This document shows positions 31,989 through 42,995 of a stretch of DNA of 64,000 bases, in pieces. Position 1 is the first letter of the stretch. Each line of letters opens with the position of its first letter. The stretch is from Phytopythium helicoides (lineage: Eukaryota; Oomycota; Peronosporomycetes; Pythiales; Pythiaceae): assembly GCA_024867545.1 (NCBI GenBank), contig JANFNE010000024.1, positions 124,001 to 188,000 of the forward strand, written 5' to 3'. The notes beneath the pieces are model-generated. The model was not told the DNA's origin, did no database searches, and saw nothing but the letters and a program-made list of their open reading frames with translations. Position numbers and translations under genes: made by a program.

Positions 31989-34582
31989 GGCGACTGCGCT
32001 TGGGACTCGGACCGACTGGAGCTGGAGAGGCTGGAGTGCGCGCTGGGAGGCGAAATCTGAAGTGGCCCGACTCATGGTATTGAAGCTGATGGATTTTGGA
32101 GACGTGCCACTGTCAAGCTATTGTTGAATGACGAACGTCGACTATCAAGACTTGAATGCACTATAGTTGGGAAGTGATAACGCAGTCGCGATCCATTTGA
32201 TCCTTTTCGGCCCGGCCACAACAACACGTTGCAGAGCAAGCGCAGGATTCTAGTGCTACAACTGTAGTGGAACGAATGGCACGCGCGAGATGATCCCTTG
32301 AATCACTCTTGTCCATTGAACGAATGGTTGAGATTCGAACGGAGAATTGATGATTCCCGATACTATCAGCAAATGCCAAGAGCGAATTATAGACGTGTGT
32401 GGTCTGCCAATTCAGCAAATCAATGCGTGTCATTGTGCTCCATTCAACGGTAATGATAGAACTAAAGCGTGCAAACTTTTGGGACTTCTGGGTCGTGAAA
32501 GACTTCGAACTATTAGCAAGTGGGATTCCTACCACTCTTGGAGATTTCGTGGTTTTCAGCGGCGGGACTGCCCATGTATACGCGACATGGATGTTCGATC
32601 AGGGTCGCGCCGCTCTGTCGTGTGGCTTGAAGCCCTGGTGCATTCTGTTCTCAAATAACTACGGTTACCAACAAATTGCAGGGCATAGTGCAACTAAAGC
32701 AGTATCATCGTGCCACTAAGAGAATTTGCATTTTCACGCGCTCGTAAAGCAGATGCACCACCCATTTGCCACAAAAATGAACAAATACACATGAACAAAA
32801 CCGTTGGCTTGATGCGAGGAGAGATTAAGCCAGAAAATAGTGAATAGAAAAAATTTGAAAACGAGTCGTGCATTTGCGCCTTTCGATCGTAAAACAATGG
32901 ATCGTAGAAGAGCAAGCATGCCTTCATATCTTTGTCTTGATTGATTGTTGACTGTCAAAGGCGAAGGAACTGGTGGTTCAGGGTTTTTGAGACCACAAAG
33001 GCCCAAGATTTGCTGGCAACTGCTCCCGGTGCATAAAAAAAAGCCTATACGCGATGCTCGATGGATGCGAATATATCGGCGAGCAGCAAACTCGAGGCAA
33101 TGAGCCACTCCCAAATAAAAGGCAAAGACTCCGCGTGTGTGTAACAGAGCCACGTTCATGATTAGCTTGTGTACGTTGTGAACAGCACCTTGGCTCTTTC
33201 GGCACTTAGATTTATCCTATTCTCTATGAAGTACCTGGAAAGATTCGAGGACGAGCAACAAAATAGTTTATTTAGGATCCGCGATGCTCAAATCACCGGA
33301 GTGATTTCATACCGCACTAGTAGATCACGGACCTGAGCTTTGCTTCTACGTACTTAATGGATACGCAAAAACGTTCTGGGAGCTTTGATCTTTCTTGCCT
33401 CCCGCATCCTTACGGCCGCGCTTTAGCCTGGTCGAATACAACGCAAGAATGCCGCACACATTTTCGAGAGGGTATTGGCCCGGAATGTTCACAAGTATCT
33501 GACCGAGACACTTGGAAAGTCTTGTGTGCCATTGCTGGGTCATCAACGGAACGCTTGAGTCGGAGTGAAGACATTTATTTGTTCTTGTTGAATTCTTGTA
33601 CCAGCTTCAATCATTCACATCCCTAGAGAGTAAGTGTTGCGCGCGTGTTAACCGATCGGGTTCCTTTCAGCAATCTGTGCTCCAGCCACATGAAAACCTC
33701 GACCATGGTGATTCCGCGAGTAGTCCACAAACATGCAGTGGAAAAGTATGCGCTCGTGCACGAATGCCACAAGCATTTGACCGTGAATCTTCGCTCGCAA
33801 ACAACATTTCCATGTCCCTGCATGAGCTACTAACGTTCGAGTACGATTGGGTGGGGCAAGGTTGACCCTCGTCACTTGTGGGTCAGCTTTATCGTAAGCG
33901 ACTGAGCCCGTAGGCAGAACAACTGCAATGCTCGAAAAGGAGCTCATGCTGGCTCAAGTACATGCTTAATAAAAAGCTCATGTTCGCTCACGTGCCATCA
34001 GCCGAGGTCGTGGGTTTGCCCTGCCGTTCAACCAAAGCAAAAAGGCTGCACTTGCCAAGAAACTAAGCCAAAGAGGCGTGGCCAGAGCGTGAGTGTCTGG
34101 AAGCGTTTTGCCACGGCTACATTGGTCGATTGATGCTGTCGTGCACAGAGGGCTTCAACCTGAAGCACTTGCACACATCGCATTTGACCACTCGGCACCT
34201 GTGTTGATGGAGGGTTGCTGGGAGCAAGCCGCGAATGGCGCTTCGTGTTCGAATGACTGGTTGAACCGCGGCATCTCCAATGTATCTTTTCAAGCCCGCG
34301 GCGTCGGTGATCGTGTTTGGTGCGCAACGAGCCAGTCTTGCAAGTGGCTACGGCCTGCGTGCTGGACGCAGGTCGTCCGCGGCGAGCTCCTGACCCGCTG
34401 GAACGACTTTGTCAAGTACGCCTGTAGGAGGATTGCTTCGCCTCTTCTGCGAGGTCGCGCACCATGGCGGGGACGTTGCCATCACCAGGTGCGCATCCAG
34501 GCCAAGACTTCATGGCCATCGTTGTCCCATTTGGGCATTTTGACGAATTATTTAGACAGTCTATTTGTATAAATAATAGTAC
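31989..34582. other. Long gap, no supported gene
   Basis: About 2.6 kb. A plus-strand frame at 32480-32660 reads VVKDFELLASGIPTTLGDFV and continues to FSNNYGYQQI, protein-like but unassigned. 32700-33360 is AT-richer with poly-A patches. Nothing resembling a tRNA or other RNA gene was confirmed. Confidence 0.3.
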
Positions 34583-34769
34583 AACCTCGAGGTTTTATAA
34601 ATAACCTCAATGTGTTTTAGAAAACCTAACTACCTTTACAAAAAACCTGAGGTTTTATGAGGGAATTGGAATCGGAACGGCGATTAGCGAAATCTGGCGG
34701 TATACAAATATCAACAGATCGTAAAGTAAGGTTTTTTCCAAGGTTTTTCTTTTGTTTTATAAAACAAAA
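34583..34769. repeat. AT-rich cluster of short palindromes
   Basis: Within 190 bp: AACCTCGAGGTT (34583-34594, perfect palindrome), GAGGTTTTATAAATAACCTC (34589-34608), AAAACCTGAGGTTTT (34642-34656) and TTTTGTTTTATAAAACAAAA (34750-34769, perfect 20-bp palindrome). The GAGGTT/AACCTC word recurs in both orientations. This sits 70-260 bp before the RBM26-like start, in an otherwise GC-rich genome. Could be a small inverted-repeat element or regulatory DNA. Confidence 0.55.
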
Positions 34770-34840
34770 AATATAAAAAATGTCTTTTTTGTTGGCGTGC
34801 CCCCTCCAACCAGGAAGGAGAAACGCCAGTGGGTGGTGGC

Positions 34841-36846
34841 ATGGCGGGGAGCAGCATGGACGCGGATCGGCTGCGCGAGTGGCTCGTGCGGCAGCTGGAG
34901 CCCGTGTGCGACGCGGACCCGGAGGTGCTGAGCAAGTACGTGCTGGCGCTGGTGCAGCCGGACCCGCAGGAGCCGGGGCTCGAGGCCACGTGCGTGCAGA
35001 AGCTGGACGAGTTCCTGGGCGACGGTGAGTGCGAGCAGCGTTCATTTCTTGTCGCGGCGGTGGCTGACGCTTTCGGCGCGCTTCAGAGACGCGCGGGTTC
35101 GTGGCCAAGCTGTTCGCGGCGCTGGCGTCGGGCTCGTACAAGCGCGACGGCGACGAGAACGAGAGCGCGGCGCCGCTGACCGAGGACAAGGCGGAGGACC
35201 GGAGGTCGCGGCCGCGCTCGCCCGCGGAGGACGAGGACGACCGGCGCAGCGCCAAGCGCAGGCGAGACGACGGACGAGAGCGCGAGCGCGAGCGCGACGC
35301 GAGGTTCGACGGTCGCAGGAGCCCGCGCAGAGATGGCGGTAGTAGCAACCGGAGGCAGCCGTTCAACCCGCGGGACGGACCCATGGGCTACGGCATGGCC
35401 GACCGGCGACGCAACTTCCCAGGAGGACCAGAGTGGGGCATGCCGCCCCCGCAGCACATGTGGCCGCCGCACTTCGCCCCCAACGGACCCGGAGGGTTCC
35501 CCATGCCGCCGGACTTTGACCCGAACGTGTACAACCCCGACAACCCGGCCATGGGCCCGCCCATGGGAATGATGATGCCGCCCATGGGAGGAAGAGGGCA
35601 GTTCTACCCGGCACGTGGAGGAAGAGGACAGGGAAGAGGACGCGGAGGGTTCTTCCCTGGACGCGGCGGACCCACCGGCGAGCAAGGCCCGGATGGAGAC
35701 TTCAACCAGCCCGTGGCCAAGACGACGCTGCGCGTGAGCAACGTCGACCCCAAGTATGTCAACATGACCAAGCTCAGCCTGCACTTCTCCAAGTTTGGCA
35801 ACGTGGTGAACGTGCAGATGCGGCCCAACCACAAATGCGCATATGTACAGTACGCGACCGAGGAGGAGGCCAAGAAGGCGTTCCACTCGCCTATCCCGGT
35901 CTGCAACAACCGTTTTATTGAGGTCAAGTGGGCCAAGTACGACGCCAAAGACCCGCAAGGTGCGCCGCCGCGAGCAGAACAGGACGCTGGCGAAACCAAG
36001 GGGAGTGAGGAGGAAGGCACGCCGAAGGCTGCCACCGATGCGGTTGACGCCGAGGCTGCCGCTGAGGCTGAAGCTGCCAAGCAGATGACGCCCGAGGAGC
36101 TGCGCGCCGCGGCATTAGAGAAGGGTCGCAAGGTGCTCGAAGAGAAGCGTGAGCTTCTGGAAAAGCAGCGGCAACTCAAGAAGCAGAAGGAAGAATTAAT
36201 AAAGCGGCAGCTTGCGCAGCAAAAGGAGATGCTGGAGCGCATGAGCCGCAACAGCGGCCAATTCTCGACCGCGGACAAGCGGGATCTTCTCAACAAAATC
36301 ACAGCGCTGTCGGAGGAGCTCAAGGCGCTAACTTCTAGCCACCGACCGGCGCCAGAGCCAGCTGCTGGCGAGAACATCAATGGTCTGAAGGCAGAGCTGA
36401 GCGCTTTGGAGGCCGAAGCCTCGGGTCCTGGTGGTCGCGGGGCGTACGGTCGCGGCTTCCGTGGCGGACGCGGATATCGCGGACGTGGCGGGCCGATGCG
36501 CGGCCGCGGTGCTCGTGGCGGTTTCTCAAACACCCTAGACAACCGCACGACCATTGTGCGCGTGGCCAACTTGCCAGAGGAAGCGAAGGACCCGATGGTG
36601 TTGGAGCAGCATTTTGGCCACTTTGGCGCGATAGAGCGTGTGGTATTGAGCGATGATGGCGGGTTCATCAAGTTCCAGGATCGCTACGGTGGCCAGGCTG
36701 CGCTCGCACACGGCAAGACGTTTGGACAGAGCACGCTGGAGCTCGGCTGGGTCGAGCCGAGCGATGCACCGAGCGCGCTGGTTTCCGAGGAAGCAGCACC
36801 AGCTGCACCACCTGCTTCGTCAGAAACTGCCGAGGTGCGTGCATGA
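34841..36846 (+). CDS. RBM26: RBM26/RBM27-like RNA-binding protein, two exons
   Basis: Exon 1 34841-35024, intron 35025-35086 (62 bp, phase 1), exon 2 35087-36846; 647 residues. The N-terminus is a PWI-like helical domain (LREWLVRQLEPVCDADPEVL). Then come an Arg/Asp/Ser-rich segment, a Pro/Met/Gly-rich and RGG-rich segment, RRM1 (TTLRVSNVDPKYVNMTKLSL, about 265-340), a long basic-acidic coiled coil (about 385-450), RGG repeats, and RRM2 (TIVRVANLPEEAKDPMVLEQ, about 545-615). This order matches the RBM26/27 family, whose animal members act in nuclear RNA decay with the exosome. The CCCH finger found in animal members is not visible. The ATG at 34841 is chosen because the domain begins just after it. 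Confidence 0.8.
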
Positions 36847-37808
36847 TGACGCCCATGAGCGAGTTCGTATCCTGACGAGCTGACGATGCCCTTGCATGCT
36901 GTAGTGATTACTCCTGTCGGCGTGGCGACGCCAGCATTGCAGCGCTGCAGCCTGCCAGCATCTTCTTCGGCGCGACAGCACCCTCCCTAATAGCTTTTTA
37001 AATGATGAATGGAATATCTGCGTGACATAGGCGCAGTAGGGCTCGATGCATGTCAATCGTATCGCTCCCCTGTGTTCAGTTCTGAACTTCCGAAAAAACA
37101 CAAAATCTATAAGCGCTGACATTCGGAATAGCTGAGACGCTTCAAGCTCGCTTCACCACCTGGCGACGGTCTTCGCCCGCCTGCTTTGCTTCCTGCCTAC
37201 CGCATGAGCCACACGGCGGTCATACAGTTCGGAGCTGCGCGTGGCGCAGACCATGCTGCGTGCATGACCACCATTGTTGACGTCGTCGTCAAAGCACTAC
37301 CGAAATAATCGACACTAATCTCCACTGCGAACTGAATACTGTAAAACGGCTCAGTATGTGTAGCAAGCAGCAGCTTTACAATCCCAATGCGGCGATGCGT
37401 CTGCGATCCGAGCGCCAGCGCAATTTCCAGCTCGCAAGGCTTTGCGATCTCGTCAGGTGCAATGCATCGCTGTAGGACAGTATGACACTGGAGCCTTCGC
37501 GCACGGTGGATTGCGCCACGCCCGCTCGATGTTGCACCGAGTCAACAGCGCCGTCCCACAGTGCCGGAGCAGACAGTCACTCCCTCGAATAAAGTCGTAT
37601 AAACTATATGTCACTCAGTCGAGGTGACTCGGATTACGCTCCTGGTCCGCCTGCGACACTTGAAGCTGAAGCGGTTTTCAGCCAATGGGATAATTTCCAG
37701 CCATATCTACCAATGAAATCGCGCGCTGCGCCGGCCGGACCGCGGCAACCGCAGTCGAGAAAGTGCGGCCACGGCAACCTCGCGCGGCATACATTCGCCG
37801 AGTTGGCC
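36847..37808. other. Intergenic, flippase promoter side
   Basis: Nearly 1 kb without a supported gene. The flippase frame is open back to an ATG at 37608, but 37608-37800 has lower-GC, less coding-like composition. A CCAAT word lies near 37682. Nothing else recognised. Confidence 0.4.
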
Positions 37809-40800
37809 ATGGAGGCCGAGGACCGCGGCGCTCGCCGCGATGGCTTCCGCGCGCTGGAGGAGGGCGCGGGGTCGCCTGAAGCGCAGGAGCGCGCGTTCCG
37901 CAGCTTGGACTCTCCGCCTGGCGGCAGCTCCAGCAGCAGCCGCGTCGCGCAGTACTTTCACCGCAACCAGACGGTGGAGGTGCTGCCTCGGCAGCCCGAG
38001 TCGGCGGCTAGCGGCAGCTTCCTGGACCGGCCCAGCTCGGAGCTCTTCCGCACGCTCACGTCCTCGCAGCTGCTCAACTTCCGCCAGCGGCTGCTGGACG
38101 ACGCCGACAACGACCGCGTCTTCACGCGCACCGACTTTGCGCGCAGCCAGCGCGGTGGCGCGCCCGTGGCGCCGCCCGCGCCAGGAGCGGCCGCCGCGCT
38201 GCCCAGGACGTCGAGCTGGCGGCTGTTCTACCGCAACCTCCCGCGGTCGCTGCGGTTCCGGCAGAACACGCGCTCCACCACGCGGTACATTGACCCCGCC
38301 AACGCCGCCTCGCTGCGCTCGAGGCTGCGCGCGCGCAAGGCCGAGGAGGCCAACCGCGTCGACTTTGCAGACACCATGTCGCCCGTGCCGTCCGGCCGCG
38401 CCATGACCGACTTTGAGCGAGAGATGCTCATCCGCGCGCCAAACGCTGCGACCGCAGGCAGCGTACACGAGTCGGACCCCTCCGGCAATGCGCTCGGCCC
38501 TAGGAAGCTCACTTCCAAGGCCAGCTCACACAAGATGATGAGCGCGCACAACCGCACAGACAGCGTCTTTTCCATGGAGTCCAATAACCTTGGCGAGCGC
38601 AAAAAGTACAAGATTGTCAAGATCAACGACGGCGGCAACTTTGCTGTGCGACCTAGTGTCGACCGACCAACGACAGTGTCAAATGCTGCTACCTCCGCAA
38701 ACCCGGAAGGTGACGAAGGCGAAGTCACTGAAGAACCCGAAGAGTTCTTTGTGTCCAACGAGATCACAACCTCGCAGTACACGTGGTGGAGCTTCGTGCC
38801 TGTGTTCCTCTATTTGACATTCCAGAAGACGGCAAACCTGTACTTTTTGCTCATTGCTGTCTTTCAGATGATCCCGTCGGTGTCGCCGACAGACGGTGTT
38901 CCACTCCAGTTTATCCCGCTCGCGATCGTGACCATCATCGACGCCGCTTTCGCCGGATACGAAGACTACAAGCGACACATTGCTGACGACCTCGCCAACT
39001 CAGCCAAAACGCGCGTATTCAATCGACAGTTGCGAGAGTTTGAAGAAGTCGAGTGGCGGGAGATCAAGGTTGGCGACTTTGTCAAGGTCAAGAACCGCGA
39101 GATGCTTCCAGCAGATGTGTTGGTGCTGTCTGTGATTCCTGCAGAGGGCTCGCGCACGGGCGGTAACACTGGAGTTTGCTATGTCGAGACAAAGAATCTG
39201 GACGGCGAGACGAATCTCAAACTGCGTGAGGCTCCAATGTCGACACTCAATATGTTTGCGAACGAGGAGGAGGCTGGCGACATTGTTCAGGGGTTTATTG
39301 AGAGCGAGCTGCCCAACGGTGACATTAACAGCTACTCGGGCACGCTGTTCCTAGAGGAAGAGCCGAACCCGATTCCCATCACTCTCAAGAACATGCTTAT
39401 GCGCGGCAGCAAGCTCCGCAATACGAGCTACATTTATGGACTTGTCATCAATACGGGCGTCGATTCAAAGATCATGATGAGCTCGGGTGACGAGTTCCCC
39501 GTCAAGGTGTCATCAATCGACGAGATGACGAACAATCAAGTGATCTTTGTCGTCATCATGCTGGTTATCATGTCGGTTATTGGTGCGACCGCAGACCACG
39601 TGTGGATGAAGGGACTGAAGTGGCCTACGTATTATGATATCTCAGGACTCGACACTGGCTACATCACTACGTTCGTGTACTTCTTTGCGACGTTGGCGTC
39701 TATGGTTCCCATCACGCTTTACGTGTCCATCACGCTAGTCAAGGCGATGCAGGGTTATTTCATGGAGAGCGATCTCGATATGTACGATGCCGAGTCGGAC
39801 ACACCCATGACGGTGCGCAACATGCAGCTGAACGAGCAGCTTGGTCAGATCTCGCACATCTTTTCGGACAAGACCGGAACCCTCACGTGCAACAAGATGG
39901 AGTTCCGTAAGTGCAGTATCAACGGCAAGAGCTACGGCAAGGGTACGACTGCGATCGGTCTTGCCGCCCGGATGCGTAATGACTTCAAGGGCGACCCGCT
40001 CGCTGATGACGACGAAGACGACGGATACGTGGACACGCATGCGCCAGTGGCAAATGTTAACTTCAAGGACAAGGGTATGTGGGAAGACATCGAGAACCGC
40101 GAGAGTGTGCAGAGCAAGAAGATTGAGGAGTTTTTCACTCACTTGGCTCTGTGTCACGGCGTGCTCATTGAGCGACCCGAAGAAGATGGGGGAGAAGATG
40201 AACCTGCGAAGGCTGACACAGGCGATGTGCAGTACTCGGCGTCGTCTCCTGACGAACAGGCTCTCGTTAGTGGTGCCAAATTCTTCGGGTATGAGTTTGT
40301 TGATCGCGAGCCTGGCTCCGTGTCCATCAAGACCCCGAGTGGCGTGATTGAGCAATACGATGTGCTGGAGGTGTTTGAGTTCGACTCGACGCGGAAGCGT
40401 ATGTCAGTGATTGTGCAACGTCGCAAGCGTGATGACGAGTTGATGAAGATGGAGGACGGTGACGAGAGCGATGTGCTTGTGCTGAGCAAGGGTGCTGATA
40501 GTATGCTGTTTCCTCGTCTGTCTCTCTCGTCTAGCAACAACGATCAGATTCGTGCCGACACGGAGAAACACCTGGAGTCTTTTGCGCGTGATGGTCTGCG
40601 GACGCTTGTGATCTGTTCGAAGAAGATGTCAGCTTCCGAGTGGGAAGCTTTTCACTTGCGATACCGCGCGGCGTGTGCGGATCTGCAACAAGTGGAAGCC
40701 AAGGCGAATGGTCAGAGCAACATGATTGACATGCTACAGGACGAGTTGGAGACGGATCTTGAGCTGCTAGGAACGACTGCGATTGAGGACCGACTGCAGG

Positions 40801-42995
40801 ATGGCGTGCCCGAGTCGATGGAGCAACTCGCCAAGGCTGGTATCTGCATTTGGGTGCTGACTGGTGATATGGAGGAGACGGCTATCAACATTGGATATGC
40901 ATGCCGCCTGTTGAACAACGACATGGAGCGTCATGTGATCAACGGCGCTACGTATCGAACGAAGGGGGCGGTTCTGCGTCATCTCGACAAGGTGTTCCAC
41001 TCGATCCAGGATAGTCGATCAAGTGAGTCTGATGGCACGGGGAGTGGATCCGCTACCGTCGTTCATTCTGTCGTGTCACCGCCAAAGTACGAAGTGGAGC
41101 ATGCGCTAGTGATTGATGGAGCCTCGCTCAACCTGATTCTTGAAGATCCGCTGTACAACTTGCATCTCCTCCGAGTGGCGCTGTTGTGCAAGGTCGTGAT
41201 CGCGTGCCGTGTGTCGCCGCAGCAGAAGGCTCAGCTTGTGGAGCTTGTCAAGCTGAACGTTCCAGAGTCGCATACTCTTTCGATCGGTGACGGTGCGAAC
41301 GATGTGCCAATGATCCAGTCGGCGCATATTGGTGTCGGTATCAGCGGTCAAGAGGGTATGCAAGCTGTCAACAGCGCAGACTACGCCTTGGGTCAGTTCC
41401 GGTTCTTGAGCACGCTTGTGCTTGCGCATGGTCGGTGGAACTACAATCGTGTCACGGCACTCGTCGTGTACACCTTCTACAAGAACATTGTGTACAACGT
41501 GTCGATGTACTGGTACATGTTGTGGCCATCGGCATGGTCGGGGACGATGAACTACACGGCTCTCATCCAGCAAGGGTACAACCTGCTTTTCACATCACTG
41601 CCTATCATCGTTTATTCGGCCTGTGACAGAGACCTGCCGAAGGATGTCGTGCTGAAGTACCCTGCGCTGTATCATGCCGAGACACGCAAGAGCAGCTTTT
41701 TCTCGTATCTGATGTTCTGGAAGTGGATCGGTCTGGGTGTTATCGATTCGGTTGGCGTCTTTTACGCGACTCTCGCGGTGGGATGGAACATCATGAGAAT
41801 GGGCACTTCGCTTGAGTACACGGTGCTGGAGACAATTGGCTGGACGATCTTGTGTATGGTCGTGAATGCTCGATTCTGCCTCATGGTGAACTCGTGGGAC
41901 TCGCTCGAGTACGGCGCCATGGCTATCATGATCGTGCTGCTGTACCTCATCCAGTACGCGATCGATCAGATCTCATTCATCGACTACTACGCGACGTACA
42001 CGTTTCCGTGGGCGTTTGAACGTCCCCAGTTCTGGCTTGGTCAGCTCTTTGCTATCGTCGCCATTTTGTGCAAGGACTTTTTGTGGGAAGGAGTGCGTCG
42101 TCGGTTTATGCCTACGTACTTGGACCTCGTGAAGGAATCGTTCTCTGCGAAGTCAGCGTCGACGATTTCTCAAGAGGAGCTCGCCGAGTACAGGCCACCT
42201 CAATGCCAGTATCTGAGCCCAGAACTTGCGGCACTTGTTGACTACCAGAATCGTCGTGTGCACGAGCAGACCCCACGGAACCGGCGCTCGTCAACTGGCA
42301 CCCGTCGCGGATCCCAACAGTACCGCGGTTTTGCCTTCGAGAAGCCTGCCCATGTGGTCAACTGGATTCTGTCGCGTAATGCCAACTCTCGTCGCAATGC
42401 CGTGAACACCGAGGTTCGACAGACCATTCTGAACTCGGACGACCCCGTCATTTTCGAGAACGAACGGTACCAGCCCTTCTGTGGCTTTGGGAGCACGTAC
42501 CCTGGCTACTTGCTCCCCACGGACCGCCAGCGCTGGAGCGATCGATCCGGCAAAATTAGTGCGATGGTTATTCCGCTTGGAGGCCTCGAGGTCAATATGG
42601 ATGTTCCGGGTTGCGATGCAGACGGGTGGGTGTACGAGAATGACTTCAAGTTCTTCCCTTCTACCCCTCCTGTTGACGAGGATGACGAGGAGGAGGAAGC
42701 CGAAGAAGAGGAACTCGACTCGAGCACAGTGCGATTGTCAAAGAAGGAAGAAAAGCGCAAGGAGAAAGAGCGCAAGAAGAAAGAGAAAGAGAAGAAGCGG
42801 CGCGCCAAGAACAGCCGAAAGAAGTTGCGCGGCCACCACGGTCTCGTGCGCCGCCGCGAATGGCGGATGACGGAGGAATTCCGTGAAACGCTAGCAGAGC
42901 GCGAGCGTTTGTCCCGCATGAGTAGCATGTCGGTGTCGTCGACAGGCTTCGTGGACGAGGATGGTTCACCTATCGGCAGCGTCACAAATGTGTAG
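37809..42995 (+). CDS. P4-type ATPase (phospholipid flippase)
   Basis: Moves phospholipids to the cytosolic leaflet. P4 signatures: KTANLYFLLIAVFQMIP, NLDGETNLKLREAP (actuator DGET), TM4 PITL, the phosphorylation site FSDKTGTLTCNKM (Asp about residue 687), the nucleotide site YSASSPDEQALVSGAKFFGY, and the hinge GDGANDVPMIQSAHIGVGIS followed by QEGMQAVNSADYALGQFRFL. About ten helices. The N-terminus has about 200 disordered residues. The C-terminal extension of over 300 residues ends in an acidic run and then a dense Lys/Arg run (KKEEKRKEKERKKKEKEKKR), longer than typical. No introns and no frame breaks over 5.2 kb. The start could be 37608 (1795 residues) or 37809 (1728 residues); I prefer 37809 on composition. 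Confidence 0.93.
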   Translation: MEAEDRGARRDGFRALEEGAGSPEAQERAFRSLDSPPGGSSSSSRVAQYFHRNQTVEVLPRQPESAASGSFLDRPSSELFRTLTSSQLLNFRQRLLDDADNDRVFTRTDFARSQRGGAPVAPPAPGAAAALPRTSSWRLFYRNLPRSLRFRQNTRSTTRYIDPANAASLRSRLRARKAEEANRVDFADTMSPVPSGRAMTDFEREMLIRAPNAATAGSVHESDPSGNALGPRKLTSKASSHKMMSAHNRTDSVFSMESNNLGERKKYKIVKINDGGNFAVRPSVDRPTTVSNAATSANPEGDEGEVTEEPEEFFVSNEITTSQYTWWSFVPVFLYLTFQKTANLYFLLIAVFQMIPSVSPTDGVPLQFIPLAIVTIIDAAFAGYEDYKRHIADDLANSAKTRVFNRQLREFEEVEWREIKVGDFVKVKNREMLPADVLVLSVIPAEGSRTGGNTGVCYVETKNLDGETNLKLREAPMSTLNMFANEEEAGDIVQGFIESELPNGDINSYSGTLFLEEEPNPIPITLKNMLMRGSKLRNTSYIYGLVINTGVDSKIMMSSGDEFPVKVSSIDEMTNNQVIFVVIMLVIMSVIGATADHVWMKGLKWPTYYDISGLDTGYITTFVYFFATLASMVPITLYVSITLVKAMQGYFMESDLDMYDAESDTPMTVRNMQLNEQLGQISHIFSDKTGTLTCNKMEFRKCSINGKSYGKGTTAIGLAARMRNDFKGDPLADDDEDDGYVDTHAPVANVNFKDKGMWEDIENRESVQSKKIEEFFTHLALCHGVLIERPEEDGGEDEPAKADTGDVQYSASSPDEQALVSGAKFFGYEFVDREPGSVSIKTPSGVIEQYDVLEVFEFDSTRKRMSVIVQRRKRDDELMKMEDGDESDVLVLSKGADSMLFPRLSLSSSNNDQIRADTEKHLESFARDGLRTLVICSKKMSASEWEAFHLRYRAACADLQQVEAKANGQSNMIDMLQDELETDLELLGTTAIEDRLQDGVPESMEQLAKAGICIWVLTGDMEETAINIGYACRLLNNDMERHVINGATYRTKGAVLRHLDKVFHSIQDSRSSESDGTGSGSATVVHSVVSPPKYEVEHALVIDGASLNLILEDPLYNLHLLRVALLCKVVIACRVSPQQKAQLVELVKLNVPESHTLSIGDGANDVPMIQSAHIGVGISGQEGMQAVNSADYALGQFRFLSTLVLAHGRWNYNRVTALVVYTFYKNIVYNVSMYWYMLWPSAWSGTMNYTALIQQGYNLLFTSLPIIVYSACDRDLPKDVVLKYPALYHAETRKSSFFSYLMFWKWIGLGVIDSVGVFYATLAVGWNIMRMGTSLEYTVLETIGWTILCMVVNARFCLMVNSWDSLEYGAMAIMIVLLYLIQYAIDQISFIDYYATYTFPWAFERPQFWLGQLFAIVAILCKDFLWEGVRRRFMPTYLDLVKESFSAKSASTISQEELAEYRPPQCQYLSPELAALVDYQNRRVHEQTPRNRRSSTGTRRGSQQYRGFAFEKPAHVVNWILSRNANSRRNAVNTEVRQTILNSDDPVIFENERYQPFCGFGSTYPGYLLPTDRQRWSDRSGKISAMVIPLGGLEVNMDVPGCDADGWVYENDFKFFPSTPPVDEDDEEEEAEEEELDSSTVRLSKKEEKRKEKERKKKEKEKKRRAKNSRKKLRGHHGLVRRREWRMTEEFRETLAERERLSRMSSMSVSSTGFVDEDGSPIGSVTNV

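Noticed and set aside
31116..32060. Long frame antisense to transporter copy 1 (and its twin at 45425-46354)
   Set aside because: Same shadow appears in both copies because the genes are nearly identical; no protein features.
32290..32360. GTTCGAATC-like T-arm suggesting a tRNA
   Set aside because: The flanking bases do not form a T stem and no acceptor or anticodon arm could be drawn.
35604..36671. 355-codon minus-strand frame
   Set aside because: Antisense to the RBM26-like gene; Ser/Pro/Arg-rich shadow of RGG and Lys/Glu coding.
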